From Firmicutes bacterium FC7 (GTDB lineage Bacteria; Bacillota; Clostridia; Tissierellales; Tissierellaceae): DNA of 46,517 bases. A program made the translations under genes and the position numbers. The DNA is taken from contig JAKELU010000017.1 in the NCBI GenBank assembly GCA_022760735.1, positions 1 to 46,517 on the forward strand, written 5' to 3'. The notes under the pieces were generated by a model. The model was not told the DNA's origin. It saw only the letters and a list, made by a program, of their open reading frames with translations, and did not search any database. Every line of letters begins with the position of its first letter. The first letter of the stretch is position 1. Of this stretch, positions 32,910-41,473 are shown one piece after another.

Positions 32910-33768
32910 AAACACAGGATACTTTTTCAGGGAAATAAAAACTATAGTAAAACTAGACTTGCTATCAAATATTTTTTCCATTATAAGTTTATCATTTATT
33001 TTCTTCTTATTATCCTTAATATTTTCCGGTGGAAATATTGTTGAACATATGATAACTGCTATAGAAGATGAAGCACAAATTAGCGTTTATTATTCTGATG
33101 ACATTGATGTTACTATTATAGGAAGTCAGATTAAAGAAATATCAGGGATAAGAGATATACTTTACATAGATGAAACGGAAGCAAAAGCAGAGATGACCGA
33201 AATTATGGGTGAAGAATCAAGAATATTTGAACTATTTGACCACAATCCTTTTGACCCGTACATTAAAGTAAAAATAGAATTAGATCAAGTTGACACTATA
33301 GTAGAAGAGGTTAGTTCCATTTCTGGTGTTGAACTAGTTAGAGATAATAAGGAAATTTTAGATAAATTAAAGGATATTTCTAGTCTAATAAGTTTATTGG
33401 GATTGCTAATTGTAATAGCAGTTAGTGTTGCAACTCTTATAATTACTTCCCACATTATAAGGCAGGGAATATATCTTAATAAGGAACAGATAAACACCTT
33501 AAGATTACTTGGAGCTCCAGAGTACTTTATTAGATTACCTTTTATTCTAGAAGGACTTTTGATGACTATTTTATCAGGATTAATGTCCAATATAATGTTA
33601 TTTGTTGTTCTAAAATATATTTATTCACAGACCATGAGTTTTCTACCATTTATAACTTTGCCTAAATTTAATGGTATTATGACATTGATAATTTTAATTA
33701 CATTAGGTCTTTCATTTGCATTAGGATTAATAGGTAGTTTATTTGGGTTAAAGTCAACTAATAAATAA
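32893..33768 (+). CDS. ftsX: Cell division membrane protein FtsX
   Basis: The 291-residue protein shows the FtsX layout. A cytoplasmic N-terminus (YFFREIKTIVKLDLLS) is followed by a first membrane segment (residues 21-45) and an extracellular domain with ITAIEDEAQISVYYSDDID and HNPFDPYIKVKIE. Three membrane segments follow from residue 162 on. The extracellular loop is where coiled-coil partners such as PcsB or CwlO dock. GAGGAGG precedes the ATG. It closes the three-gene operon at a strong terminator. Confidence 0.94.
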   Translation: MKVIVRNTGYFFREIKTIVKLDLLSNIFSIISLSFIFFLLSLIFSGGNIVEHMITAIEDEAQISVYYSDDIDVTIIGSQIKEISGIRDILYIDETEAKAEMTEIMGEESRIFELFDHNPFDPYIKVKIELDQVDTIVEEVSSISGVELVRDNKEILDKLKDISSLISLLGLLIVIAVSVATLIITSHIIRQGIYLNKEQINTLRLLGAPEYFIRLPFILEGLLMTILSGLMSNIMLFVVLKYIYSQTMSFLPFITLPKFNGIMTLIILITLGLSFALGLIGSLFGLKSTNK

Positions 33769-33790
33769 GAGGAGACTTAAGTCTCCTCTT
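33767..33790. terminator. Bidirectional terminator between ftsX and the SLH gene
   Basis: AAGAGGAGACTT and AAGTCTCCTCTT form a perfect 24-base palindrome flanked by A and T runs. It lies just after the ftsX stop (plus) and immediately after the SLH gene stop (minus), so it serves both converging units. Confidence 0.85.
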
Positions 33791-34738
33791 TTAATTAAAC
33801 TTGTTAAATAAGCGTAGTGCTACAACTACTGCTTCTTCCCTTGTTGTATGTCCAGTTGGATGTATTCTTCCATTCTGGTCACCCCTTAATATCTCCTTAT
33901 GAAGCATAAACTGCATATCATCGTATGCCCATGTTGTTATTGTCTCTTCGCTAACTTCTACCTCTACATAGTCGAAATCCATATCCGGATAAAATATTTC
34001 CAACAACCTTCTTAGGATAACAGCTATTTCTTGCCGAGTTATAAGATCCTCTGGTAAAAAGTTCCCACTTCCATCGCCCTTTACTACTCCCAGAGTGGCA
34101 GCCTTAAGAACGTCTGGATTTATGGTATCATTGAATATCAATCCAACAGGATTGATAGTTTCCCCAGTTTGAAGCTGATAAAGATTTATCACAACCTCGC
34201 AAAACTCTTCCCTTGAGATTGGTTTTTTCATATCCAGTCTGATTGAATCTGGGATTAGTTTAAGCTCAACAGCTAAATCCAATTCTGGCCAAGCCCATTC
34301 ACTTGCATTTTCATAATATGGCTTTAAACCTAATGACACTATATTAGAAAAATTACCTAAAATATTATTATCTTTATATCTAACTCTAAAGCTATAGCTG
34401 TTTTTTTCTAAATCTATTGTATTAGTTATCCCCTCTTCAATTGGATCAAATATTATAGATGTTTTTCCATTGTTATTAAACTCTAGGTCAAATGATTTAA
34501 TTCTACCTATATCAGACAACCAATTGTTTCTACCCACCTTAAAATCCAATTGGTACTGTATATCATCTTTAGTCATAGCATGTATTGGGTTTATCCAATC
34601 TAGTTTAAACTTACTTCCCTCTATGGCCAATGTTAAGTATTTTGGAGTTCCTACGCTTAAATCAACTACTTCCTCACCAAAAACCACATTAGAAGAAAGA
34701 ACAATTAAGGAAAGTATAAGTATACTTATTTTTTTCAT
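33791..34738 (-). CDS. SLH-domain surface protein with N-terminal beta-sandwich-like region
   Basis: The 315 residues start with a signal peptide (KKISILILSLIVLSSNVVFG). Residues 25-145 look like a fibronectin-III-like sandwich (LDWINPIHAMTKDDIQYQLD, SYSFRVRYKDNN). Three S-layer homology repeats follow at about 148-195 (AWPELDLAVELKLIP), 205-250 (AATLGVVKGDGSGNFLPED) and 268-312 (MLHKEILRGDQNGRIHP). SLH repeats bind pyruvylated cell-wall polymers, so the protein sits on the cell surface. There is no catalytic domain. Its neighbours give no further hint. Confidence 0.88.
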   Translation of the reverse strand: MKKISILILSLIVLSSNVVFGEEVVDLSVGTPKYLTLAIEGSKFKLDWINPIHAMTKDDIQYQLDFKVGRNNWLSDIGRIKSFDLEFNNNGKTSIIFDPIEEGITNTIDLEKNSYSFRVRYKDNNILGNFSNIVSLGLKPYYENASEWAWPELDLAVELKLIPDSIRLDMKKPISREEFCEVVINLYQLQTGETINPVGLIFNDTINPDVLKAATLGVVKGDGSGNFLPEDLITRQEIAVILRRLLEIFYPDMDFDYVEVEVSEETITTWAYDDMQFMLHKEILRGDQNGRIHPTGHTTREEAVVVALRLFNKFN

Positions 34739-34827
34739 ATTTACCTCCTTGGCTTATAACAAACTTCATTTAGCTTAAAGTTAATTACAATATATTATAT
34801 TAGCCAATTCAGAAAATAGTACAACCC

Positions 34828-35304
34828 TTAAATTTCTTCAACATCATCGTCATCAAGAGTAATCTCAATCATATTATCATATTCATGATCGTAAAAATCA
34901 TCATTATCGTTATGACCTTCATGTATATGTGCTTCTTTCCATTCTTTATATTCCGTTAACTCGACACTTATCTTCTTGATAATATAAGCTATTACTGCAG
35001 CATCATCTATAAATCCGCCAAGAATAAAATCTGGTAGTAGGTCAATTGGAGTGACAAGGTAAATTAAGCCTGCCAAAACAATTATAATAGAACTGTTTGA
35101 AATTCCTTTATAAACTCCATTTTTATAGTCTCCAACTAATTGTATGAGCAATTTTATATCATCAAATAACTCCTTAAGCTCTTTATTATTCTGTATAATA
35201 CCCTTAGCCTTATCTAAGATTCCACCTAATTTTTCCTTGTCGTTAAATAGAGCTCTTGCTTTAGATATAAGGTTGTTGATTATCTGTTCCACATCTATTT
35301 TCAT
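34828..35304 (-). CDS. DUF1232 (YkvA-like) membrane protein
   Basis: The 158-residue protein has a central DUF1232 region with two hydrophobic stretches: ISNSSIIIVLAGLIYLVTPIDLLPD and GGFIDDAAVIAYIIKKIS give the family motif Y-x-x-x-P-x-D-x-x-P-D. The N-terminal 65 residues are charged and helical, and the C-terminus is a very acidic tail (EITLDDDDVEEI) with histidines. Function of the family is unknown. The ATG at 35304 follows AAAGGTGG; a GTG at 35313 lies inside that site and was rejected. Confidence 0.88.
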   Translation of the reverse strand: MKIDVEQIINNLISKARALFNDKEKLGGILDKAKGIIQNNKELKELFDDIKLLIQLVGDYKNGVYKGISNSSIIIVLAGLIYLVTPIDLLPDFILGGFIDDAAVIAYIIKKISVELTEYKEWKEAHIHEGHNDNDDFYDHEYDNMIEITLDDDDVEEI

Positions 35305-35367
35305 AAAGACCACCTTTAAGATAATATATAGTTATACTTACCATTATATTTGATATTTAATCTTCAA

Positions 35368-35634
35368 TTATCTGTTAAATTTTTTGTCTATTTGTTCTTC
35401 ATTATATTCCCTAATTTTATTGTTAATATAGTCATATCCATTTGGTCGATGTGGAATTAGACAATTTGAGCAATCTTTAATTCCATACTTGTCCTCATGT
35501 TTTCCACCACATTCCTTTAGAAAATAAAGTGGACAATAGCAAAATAAACAGTTAAATTCTTCTTCGTTTTCTACCTTATGACATGGAAAGTATGCACAGT
35601 CAAGATTCCTATAAAATCTAAATGAGTTTTCCAT
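35368..35634 (-). CDS. Cysteine-rich small domain protein (probable metal binding)
   Basis: The 88-residue protein has ten cysteines in paired motifs: DCAYFPCHK, FNCLFCYCPLY, KECGG and DCSNCLIPH. This matches the cysteine-rich small domain family, thought to bind metal (zinc or an iron-sulfur cluster). In some genomes it lies near cobalamin genes, but none is nearby here. AAAGGA precedes the ATG. It is transcribed away from the 87-residue gene at 35798. Confidence 0.85.
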   Translation of the reverse strand: MENSFRFYRNLDCAYFPCHKVENEEEFNCLFCYCPLYFLKECGGKHEDKYGIKDCSNCLIPHRPNGYDYINNKIREYNEEQIDKKFNR

Positions 35635-35797
35635 ATTATATCAGTCCTTTCTTTAATGATTATAAATATATAATATCATATAAAAGTCTTGATTTATATG
35701 ATTATGCTTCTTCTTTTTGCAAAAATAAGACTCTTATACTAAAAGAATATTATTTTTCGCTTTGGAAATATTATTGATATAGGAAAGGTGATTATAT

Positions 35798-36061
35798 ATG
35801 AAAGATAGAGAAAATAGAGACAGATGGGATATTCGCTCTAAAAACGAAGCTGATAAAAATTTTGTTCTTGGAGCTAAAACTTATGGAAATCCATGGAATA
35901 ATACCAACAATCCAAATTGGAATAATCAAATGTTTGCAAATCCCTACAGAATATCCATGTTAAACGATCCTCAAAGAGTTGAAGAAAGAAATAGAGTTGA
36001 GGATAACAATGGTAATAAGTTAAAAATGAAAGATGATTATTTTCCAATAAACCCCTCTTAA
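35798..36061 (+). CDS. Asn-rich hydrophilic small protein, function unknown
   Basis: The 87-residue product is very hydrophilic with many Asn, Arg, Asp and Trp, for example AKTYGNPWNNTNNPNWNNQM. It has no cysteine, signal peptide or membrane segment. GGAAAGGTGAT precedes the ATG and a terminator follows the stop, so it looks real and monocistronic. Low-complexity, Asn- and Trp-bearing small proteins of spore formers are often spore coat or germination-related. That is only a guess here; I do not recognise a family. Confidence 0.7.
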   Translation: MKDRENRDRWDIRSKNEADKNFVLGAKTYGNPWNNTNNPNWNNQMFANPYRISMLNDPQRVEERNRVEDNNGNKLKMKDDYFPINPS

Positions 36062-36070
36062 AGGAAATTA

Positions 36071-36096
36071 GCCAATATCATAAGCAAGATATTGGC
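36071..36096. terminator. Terminator between the Asn-rich gene and the DUF2007 gene
   Basis: GCCAATATC and GATATTGGC form a nine-base stem with an eight-base loop, followed by ACTTTCTTTAT on the plus strand. It lies between two converging stop codons. Confidence 0.75.
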
Positions 36097-36103
36097 ACTT
36101 TCT

Positions 36104-36337
36104 TTATATAATAGAATTAATTAATTCTGATGCTCTTTCGTACACCAACTTATCCACAAATATGTCTGTGCCGTACATAGAGCTTCCAGTAATGATTTTC
36201 ATGTAACTGCCTATTCCTTTTTCCTTTAATAGATATGGTATCTTATTCTCTTCTAGAATACCCTTAATAATGTCTACCTCAAAGTTGTTATTAGCTGTTC
36301 TTAATAAAACTAATTCTACTTTATTATTGCTTGACAT
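36104..36337 (-). CDS. DUF2007-domain small protein
   Basis: The 77-residue protein has the DUF2007 pattern: VELVLLRTANNNFEVDIIKG, then ILEENKIPYLLKEKG and GTDIFVDKLVYERASELI. The fold resembles the PII/ACT type. Members are sometimes called putative signal-transducing proteins, but no role is established. AGGTGATG precedes the ATG, and the serine hydrolase gene lies 24 bases upstream, so they may be separate or co-transcribed. Confidence 0.85.
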   Translation of the reverse strand: MSSNNKVELVLLRTANNNFEVDIIKGILEENKIPYLLKEKGIGSYMKIITGSSMYGTDIFVDKLVYERASELINSII

Positions 36338-36361
36338 TACATCACCTCACATTAAAATCAA

Positions 36362-37408
36362 TTACTTACCTAATGTCATTGCAAGCTTCATAACGAACCT
36401 AATTGGGAGGGCCTGGTTTGCAGCTTGATTAATATTTCCTGTAATATATATGTCCTTATATGGATAATAAAAAGCAAAGGACCCAGTGGAACCTGAATGT
36501 CCTATTAATTCTCCTTTACCCATAAAAAGCGTTGTTGAACCTTCTAATGGTATTTGCATATACCCTCCACCATAATATATTGGCCCCATAGATGCCTGTA
36601 ATTTTTTATATTTTGAAAGAATTTTAAATATTTCCTTATTAAACAATTTACCACCAAAAAATGCTTTAATAAAAATCATTAAATCATAAGCTGTTGAAAC
36701 CCCTCCACCACTAGCACGACTACTAATAACTATTTTGGGTCTATGGATTAACTTGTCTTTAAAATATATTTCAGGTATAAATTCATTCTCACTAATTGGC
36801 AAGTATGTATTTTTTAACTCTAAGGGCTCTATAATAAACCTTTTATAAACTTCTTCTAATGGTAAATCTACTACATTCTCAACAACCTTACCTAATAAAT
36901 CAAAATTTATATCAGCATAATGAGCTTTGTTTTCAGTTCTAGGAACAAAGTGAGGTTTTAGTTTTCTTACCATATCTACATTATTCATAAAATCTATATA
37001 TACATCATTTGGAATTGAGAACCTTCTAATGCTATTTTTACCTTCTTCAAATGCATCAGACAAACCACTTATTTGAAATAGCAAGTCAGAGATCATTAGT
37101 TCATTAGAATAGTCTTTACCATAGTAAACATGTATTCCACAAATAATATTATCATCAATATATTTAGTTAGTTTGTCATTGAGTGAAAGTCGATTTTGCT
37201 CGTGTAAGATCAATATACAGGTAGCTGTAAAGAGTTTTGTTATACTAGCCATAAGAAATGGAGAGTGAATATCTTTATACCCATAAGTTTTTTTATATGA
37301 AAAATCACCTATTGCATTTTCTATATATAGAATGCATTCATGTATATGTTTCGAGTATATGAGTTTATTGAAGACATTATCTACTTCTCTGATAAGGCTA
37401 TTATTCAA
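36362..37408 (-). CDS. Beta-lactamase-fold serine hydrolase
   Basis: The 348 residues belong to the class C beta-lactamase/esterase/DD-peptidase group. The nucleophile motif is SITK (in FLMASITKLFTAT), the second motif is the Tyr in AHYADINFDLLGKV, and a third His-x-Gly-type motif is LIGHSGSTGSFAFYYP. There is no signal peptide or membrane anchor, so it is probably cytoplasmic or an esterase. Start is TTG at 37408 after GGTGAT. Substrate unknown. Confidence 0.88.
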   Translation of the reverse strand: MNNSLIREVDNVFNKLIYSKHIHECILYIENAIGDFSYKKTYGYKDIHSPFLMASITKLFTATCILILHEQNRLSLNDKLTKYIDDNIICGIHVYYGKDYSNELMISDLLFQISGLSDAFEEGKNSIRRFSIPNDVYIDFMNNVDMVRKLKPHFVPRTENKAHYADINFDLLGKVVENVVDLPLEEVYKRFIIEPLELKNTYLPISENEFIPEIYFKDKLIHRPKIVISSRASGGGVSTAYDLMIFIKAFFGGKLFNKEIFKILSKYKKLQASMGPIYYGGGYMQIPLEGSTTLFMGKGELIGHSGSTGSFAFYYPYKDIYITGNINQAANQALPIRFVMKLAMTLGK

Positions 37409-37466
37409 AGTATCACCTACCTTAATTTATTACCTTAATAATAGCATAGTTCCCATATTAATAAAA

Positions 37467-37494
37467 CAAGGCTATGGATTATTCCATAACCTTG
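37467..37494 (-). terminator. Terminator of the CofE-like gene
   Basis: CAAGGTTATGGA and TCCATAGCCTTG pair in the minus-strand RNA with one G-U wobble and a four-base loop, followed by TTTTATTAAT. It lies ten bases after the stop codon at 37504. Confidence 0.8.
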
Positions 37495-37503
37495 TGTGAT
37501 AGT

Positions 37504-38694
37504 CTATTTAACATAATTATCAAAATATCCTTGTATATAAATTACAGGCGTTCCCTTATCTCCACTTCCCGATGTTAAATCTGATAGAGAACCTATTAAA
37601 TCTGTAAGTCTTCTTGGAGTAGTTCCTTGGGATATCATATTTCCAACTAATGAGGATTCCTTGTTTTCAATATATTTTGATATTGCTTTCTTTAACTCTT
37701 CACCTCGTAAATCACCGAATTCATTATCTGCAAGATATTTTAATTTAACTTCTGAAGGTGTTCCTTCTAATCCTGAAGTATAAGCTGGTGAAACAACGGG
37801 GTCTGCTAATTCCCAAATCTTACCTACTGGGTCCTTAAATGCCCCATCCCCATAGACCATGACTTCTACTGTTTTGCCAGAAATTTCCTTAAGTTTTTTT
37901 TGTATTTCATCTACTAATGGTTGACAGTCTCTAGGGAAAAGCTTTATCTTTTCTTCCGTTGATTTATTTGATCCTAGTAAGCCGTACTTTTCGTTATATC
38001 CACTTCCGTTTATAGAAGATGTTAGAATATCATCTAGTCCGTAGACATTGATGCCACCATTTTCTTTAATTAATCTTTTTGTTCTAAATCTTGTATGTAT
38101 ATCACATACAAGTACATTCTTTGTATACTCCAAAATAGTCTTTGGATTGTTTGAGAATACTACTTCACATTCAATTCCATACTCAGCAATAATAGATTTA
38201 TAATATTCAATATAATCTACACCAGTAAAAGGATGTACATTGTATCCAAAGTAATCTCTGAATTGTTGTTCGTTTAAAACATCCGTCCAAGGATTTACTC
38301 CCTTTACATCTAGCACATCCATATCTACTAAATGGTTACCTACTTCATCTGATGGATAACTTAACATCAATACTATTTTCTTTGCACCTTTAGCAATCCC
38401 TCTCAATATAATCGCAAAACGATTTCGACTTAAGATTGGAAACACAACACCTATAGTTTCGTCACCAAACTTATTTTTTATATCAGTAGCAATATCATTA
38501 ATACTAGCGTAATTTCCTTGCGCTCTAGCAACTACGGACTCTGTTATAGCAACTACATCTTTATCACTAATTTTAAATCCTTCTACTTTGGAGGAATTTG
38601 TAACACAATCTACTACAATGTCTACAACATTGTCACCTTCTTTGATAATTGGAGTTCTTAAACCTCTAACAACTGTTCCTACAACTCTTTCCAT
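37504..38694 (-). CDS. CofE-like (coenzyme F420-0:glutamate ligase family) protein
   Basis: The 396-residue protein has the F420 gamma-glutamyl ligase fold: GTVVRGLRTPIIKEGDN, DKDVVAITESVVARAQGNY, VFPILSRNRFAIILRGIA and MVYGDGAFKDPVGKIWELAD. True CofE adds glutamate to F420-0 and is about 250 residues. This longer form occurs in Firmicutes that do not make F420, so it probably ligates an amino acid to another acceptor. A LysR regulator is divergently transcribed 110 bases away. The final 80 residues (EVKLKYLADNEFGDLRGEE) are typical of this non-F420 branch. Function unknown. Confidence 0.85.
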   Translation of the reverse strand: MERVVGTVVRGLRTPIIKEGDNVVDIVVDCVTNSSKVEGFKISDKDVVAITESVVARAQGNYASINDIATDIKNKFGDETIGVVFPILSRNRFAIILRGIAKGAKKIVLMLSYPSDEVGNHLVDMDVLDVKGVNPWTDVLNEQQFRDYFGYNVHPFTGVDYIEYYKSIIAEYGIECEVVFSNNPKTILEYTKNVLVCDIHTRFRTKRLIKENGGINVYGLDDILTSSINGSGYNEKYGLLGSNKSTEEKIKLFPRDCQPLVDEIQKKLKEISGKTVEVMVYGDGAFKDPVGKIWELADPVVSPAYTSGLEGTPSEVKLKYLADNEFGDLRGEELKKAISKYIENKESSLVGNMISQGTTPRRLTDLIGSLSDLTSGSGDKGTPVIYIQGYFDNYVK

Positions 38695-38804
38695 TTTAAC
38701 ACTCCTTTTAAAAAGACTATTTAATATCTTACTCTAATAATATATAATTTATTATGATATAAGTAAAATAAATATCTATAATAATAGGTATAAGAGGTGA
38801 TTAT
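38695..38804. promoter_or_regulatory. Divergent control region of the CofE-like and LysR genes
   Basis: This 110-base AT-rich gap separates two divergent start codons. Several partly symmetric AT runs (ATAATATATAATTTATTAT near 38737-38755) fit the loose T-N11-A type site of LysR proteins. I cannot fix a promoter or operator exactly. Confidence 0.35.
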
Positions 38805-39686
38805 ATGTCTATAAGGCTAGAACTATATAGAATATTCGATAAAGTTGCTAAATGCCAGAGCTTTTCTAAAGCAGCAAATGAACTGTATATGACACAACCT
38901 GCAGTAAGTCAAGCTATAATGCAATTAGAGCATGAATTAGATATAAGGCTATTTACAAGAACACCAAAAGGTGTAAACTTAACTAATGAAGGAAAGATGC
39001 TCTTTGAATATACTAACTCTGCGATTAGTTTATTGGATACAGGTGAAAAGAGGATTAAAGAAACTAAAAATTTACAAGCTGGAGAACTAAAGATTGGAGT
39101 TAGTGATACAATCTCTAGGTATTATTTATTACCATATTTAGAAAGATTCCATAATGATTATCCAAATATTAAATTGAAAATTATTAATCGAACAACCGAT
39201 GAACTTTGCAATTTATTAAAATTAGGAGAAATAGATATAGGAATTTGTAATCTGCCAATAACTGATGATTCACTAAAAATTCAAAAGTGTAAGGACATAC
39301 AGGATATATTTGTATTTGGTGAAAAATATAAGTATTTAATATCAACTGTAATTACTTATGATGAGCTATTAAAATACCCTTTAATATTCTTAGATAATAG
39401 ATCTAAGTCAAGGCAGTATGTGGAAGATTATCTATTCTCTAAAGGTATAAAGATAAATCCAGAAATTGAATTAGGCTCACATGACTTACTATTGGAGTTT
39501 GCAAAAATAGGATTAGGCATTGCCTGTGTAGTTAAGGAATTTTCAAAGGAGTATTTATTGGCTGGGACTCTCTATGAAATTAATCTGGTTGAGAATATCC
39601 CAAAACGGAATATTGGTATTTGCTCATTAAAGGGAGTATCATTATCACCTGCTTCTGAGAAGTTCGTAGATTATTTACTTGTATAG
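38805..39686 (+). CDS. LysR-family transcriptional regulator
   Basis: The 293 residues show an N-terminal winged helix-turn-helix (SFSKAANELYMTQPAVSQAI, then LEHELDIRLFTRTPKGV) and a LysR substrate-binding domain (LKIGVSDTISRYYLLPYLE). The divergent arrangement with the CofE-like gene suggests that it controls that gene. The effector is unknown. GAGGTGAT precedes the ATG. Confidence 0.93.
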   Translation: MSIRLELYRIFDKVAKCQSFSKAANELYMTQPAVSQAIMQLEHELDIRLFTRTPKGVNLTNEGKMLFEYTNSAISLLDTGEKRIKETKNLQAGELKIGVSDTISRYYLLPYLERFHNDYPNIKLKIINRTTDELCNLLKLGEIDIGICNLPITDDSLKIQKCKDIQDIFVFGEKYKYLISTVITYDELLKYPLIFLDNRSKSRQYVEDYLFSKGIKINPEIELGSHDLLLEFAKIGLGIACVVKEFSKEYLLAGTLYEINLVENIPKRNIGICSLKGVSLSPASEKFVDYLLV

Positions 39687-39791
39687 ATTGCATGCAAAAC
39701 TAAAGTTAAAGTTCTACATTAACTCTTAAATAACTAAATATGCAGTTTCTATGACTTAAGGTTAAAGATTAACTTTAATCTATTATTAAGA

Positions 39792-39817
39792 AAATAAGAG
39801 GTTTCTTACTCTTATTT
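39792..39817. terminator. Terminator between LysR and alpha/beta hydrolase genes
   Basis: AAATAAGAG and CTCTTATTT form a nine-base stem with an eight-base loop, with A/T runs on both sides. It overlaps the stop codon of the minus-strand hydrolase and lies about 105 bases after the LysR stop. Confidence 0.65.
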
Positions 39818-40768
39818 ATTATTCCTTATAAAATCTATTATTTCCTTAAGGAGTTGTCCATTAATTGGAAGTTTTGGGTCTGAATAGGTTTTTAGATTTT
39901 CTTCAGGGTCTCTAGGTGCATCTTTTAGAACATGGTTCATTCCGTTGATTATAACAAGCTTGCTATTTTCAACAGAACTTAATCTCTTTGCATCATCTAT
40001 TGTTACCTGTATATCATTGTTGCCTTGAAGAATTAATATAGGTGAATTTATATTTTGATAGACCTTAACAGGATCATATTTAAACCAAGAGATTAAATAA
40101 GGCTGTACACTTGGTCTAAATATGGCATATAGCTCTTGTGGTACATTTTCTATTAGCCTTCCTTCTTTTAATTGCTCCAACATACGTGTTGTAATATCCG
40201 TAATTTCTTTTGGCTGTGTGCTTAATTGTCTGAGTAATGTGTCATATGCAGAGTAACCTAAACCAGCTATAGATATAAAGCCATCAACTTTGCTGTTAGC
40301 TGCAGCCTGCCCTGCAATAAGTGCTCCTTCACTATGACCAATTACAAATATTTTATCAAATCTATTATCATCTCTCAGTTTAGCAATCCAAAGATTAGCA
40401 TCAGAAATATAATCTTCAAAGACCAAATCCTCCTCTTTTTGAACCAAGTTCATGGATTCTCCTATACCTCTTTTATCATATCTTACGCTAGCAATTCCAG
40501 CTTCTGCCAATCCCTGTGCTAACATTTTAAGGCTATTATTATCACCTATTATATTATTATTTCCATCTCTGTCTGTTGGTCCTGAACCCTGGTGGATTAG
40601 TGCTACTGGATAAGTACCATTGCCTTTAGGTAAAGTTAAAGTACCATAGATTTTCCCACCTTCTACTTCTAAATTATATTCAAGTTCTTTATAACCTTTA
40701 CTTGTTTCACAACCAGTGGTTACTATGCTTAATATAATGGTCGTTAATAGTATGAGGAATCTGATCAT
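39812..40768 (-). CDS. Alpha/beta hydrolase lipoprotein
   Basis: The 318-residue protein begins with a lipoprotein signal (FLILLTTIILSIVTTGCETS, lipid-modified Cys20), so it is anchored outside the membrane. The hydrolase domain shows VALIHQGSGPTDRDGNN (oxyanion region), the nucleophile elbow GHSEGA, the acid in QGNNDIQV and the base in GMNHVLKD. This resembles the dienelactone-hydrolase-like esterase group that often bears beta-lactam or acyl esterase activity. The substrate is unknown. AGAGGTGA precedes the ATG. Confidence 0.9.
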   Translation of the reverse strand: MIRFLILLTTIILSIVTTGCETSKGYKELEYNLEVEGGKIYGTLTLPKGNGTYPVALIHQGSGPTDRDGNNNIIGDNNSLKMLAQGLAEAGIASVRYDKRGIGESMNLVQKEEDLVFEDYISDANLWIAKLRDDNRFDKIFVIGHSEGALIAGQAAANSKVDGFISIAGLGYSAYDTLLRQLSTQPKEITDITTRMLEQLKEGRLIENVPQELYAIFRPSVQPYLISWFKYDPVKVYQNINSPILILQGNNDIQVTIDDAKRLSSVENSKLVIINGMNHVLKDAPRDPEENLKTYSDPKLPINGQLLKEIIDFIRNNK

Positions 40769-40784
40769 TTAATTCACCTCTTTA

Positions 40785-40790
40785 ACATAA
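40785..40790 (-). promoter_or_regulatory. -10 element ahead of the alpha/beta hydrolase gene
   Basis: A perfect TATAAT on the minus strand lies about 20 bases before the start codon. It directly follows a GC-rich, partly symmetric piece (ACCCGGGGTTAACCTGGGT) that could be the terminator of the upstream HD gene or an operator. No good -35 is visible. Confidence 0.4.
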
Positions 40791-40828
40791 TTATACCCAG
40801 GTTAACCCCGGGTTTTACTATATAAATA

Positions 40829-41407
40829 TTAAAGTTCTCCTTTGAGTCCAAGTTCTTCAGCTACGTTTCTCATTCCATTTATTGTCTCAGTTATTACGTC
40901 ATTTAAGTCCATTCCCAACATCTTTGCACCATTTTCAATTACTTCTCTGTTTACACCTGCTGCAAAGGATTTTTGCTTCAATTTTTTCTTAACTGATTTA
41001 GCCTCTAAGTCCAAAATTGATTTACTTGGTCTCATCAGCGCTGTTGCTGAAATTAAACCTGTTAACTCATCTATAGTATATATTACCTTTTCTACATTTT
41101 CCTTTGGCTCTATATCTGTACGTAAACCATATCCATGAGCGAGTACAGCTCTTATATAATCTTCAGGCCAGCCTTCCTCTTCAAGAATCTTCTTAGTCAT
41201 GTCGCAATGTTGTTCAGGCCACTGATCAAAATCTAAATCATGTATAAGTCCTATAACTCTCCACTTTTCAACATCTTCATTGAATAGCTCTGCAAAGTGA
41301 GCCATTGTTGCTTCAACAGCCAAGGCATGTTTTATTAGATGTTCTGTCTTAGTGTACTTAGTAAGCAATTTGAATGCATCTTCTCTAGTTGGTATATAGT
41401 TTGCCAT
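40829..41407 (-). CDS. HD-domain hydrolase
   Basis: The 192-residue protein has the metal-binding HD pattern: HLIKHALAVEATM, IGLIHDLDFDQWPEQH, then AHGYG and the later aspartate in YTIDELTGLI. Such small HD proteins are phosphohydrolases, often on nucleotides; this one is of the HDIG-related hydrolase type. I chose the ATG at 41407, nine bases after GGAAGGG; ATG at 41416 is too close to that site and TTG at 41425 precedes it. Confidence 0.88.
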   Translation of the reverse strand: MANYIPTREDAFKLLTKYTKTEHLIKHALAVEATMAHFAELFNEDVEKWRVIGLIHDLDFDQWPEQHCDMTKKILEEEGWPEDYIRAVLAHGYGLRTDIEPKENVEKVIYTIDELTGLISATALMRPSKSILDLEAKSVKKKLKQKSFAAGVNREVIENGAKMLGMDLNDVITETINGMRNVAEELGLKGEL

Positions 41408-41473
41408 TTCATCCATCCCTTCCAAATTATTACTTTTTATTTTATCCTATTGATGACTTAAAAACAAGATATG

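Noticed and set aside
39687-39791. Distant inverted pieces (AAAGTTAA and TTAACTTT) after the LysR gene
   Set aside because: Short, AT-rich and about 50 bases apart; no stable structure or repeat array results.
40769-40828. GC-rich ACCCGGGGTTAACCTGGGT as a MerR-type spacer operator
   Set aside because: No suitable -35 at 19-base spacing and no MerR gene in the window; it may simply be a weak terminator of the HD gene.
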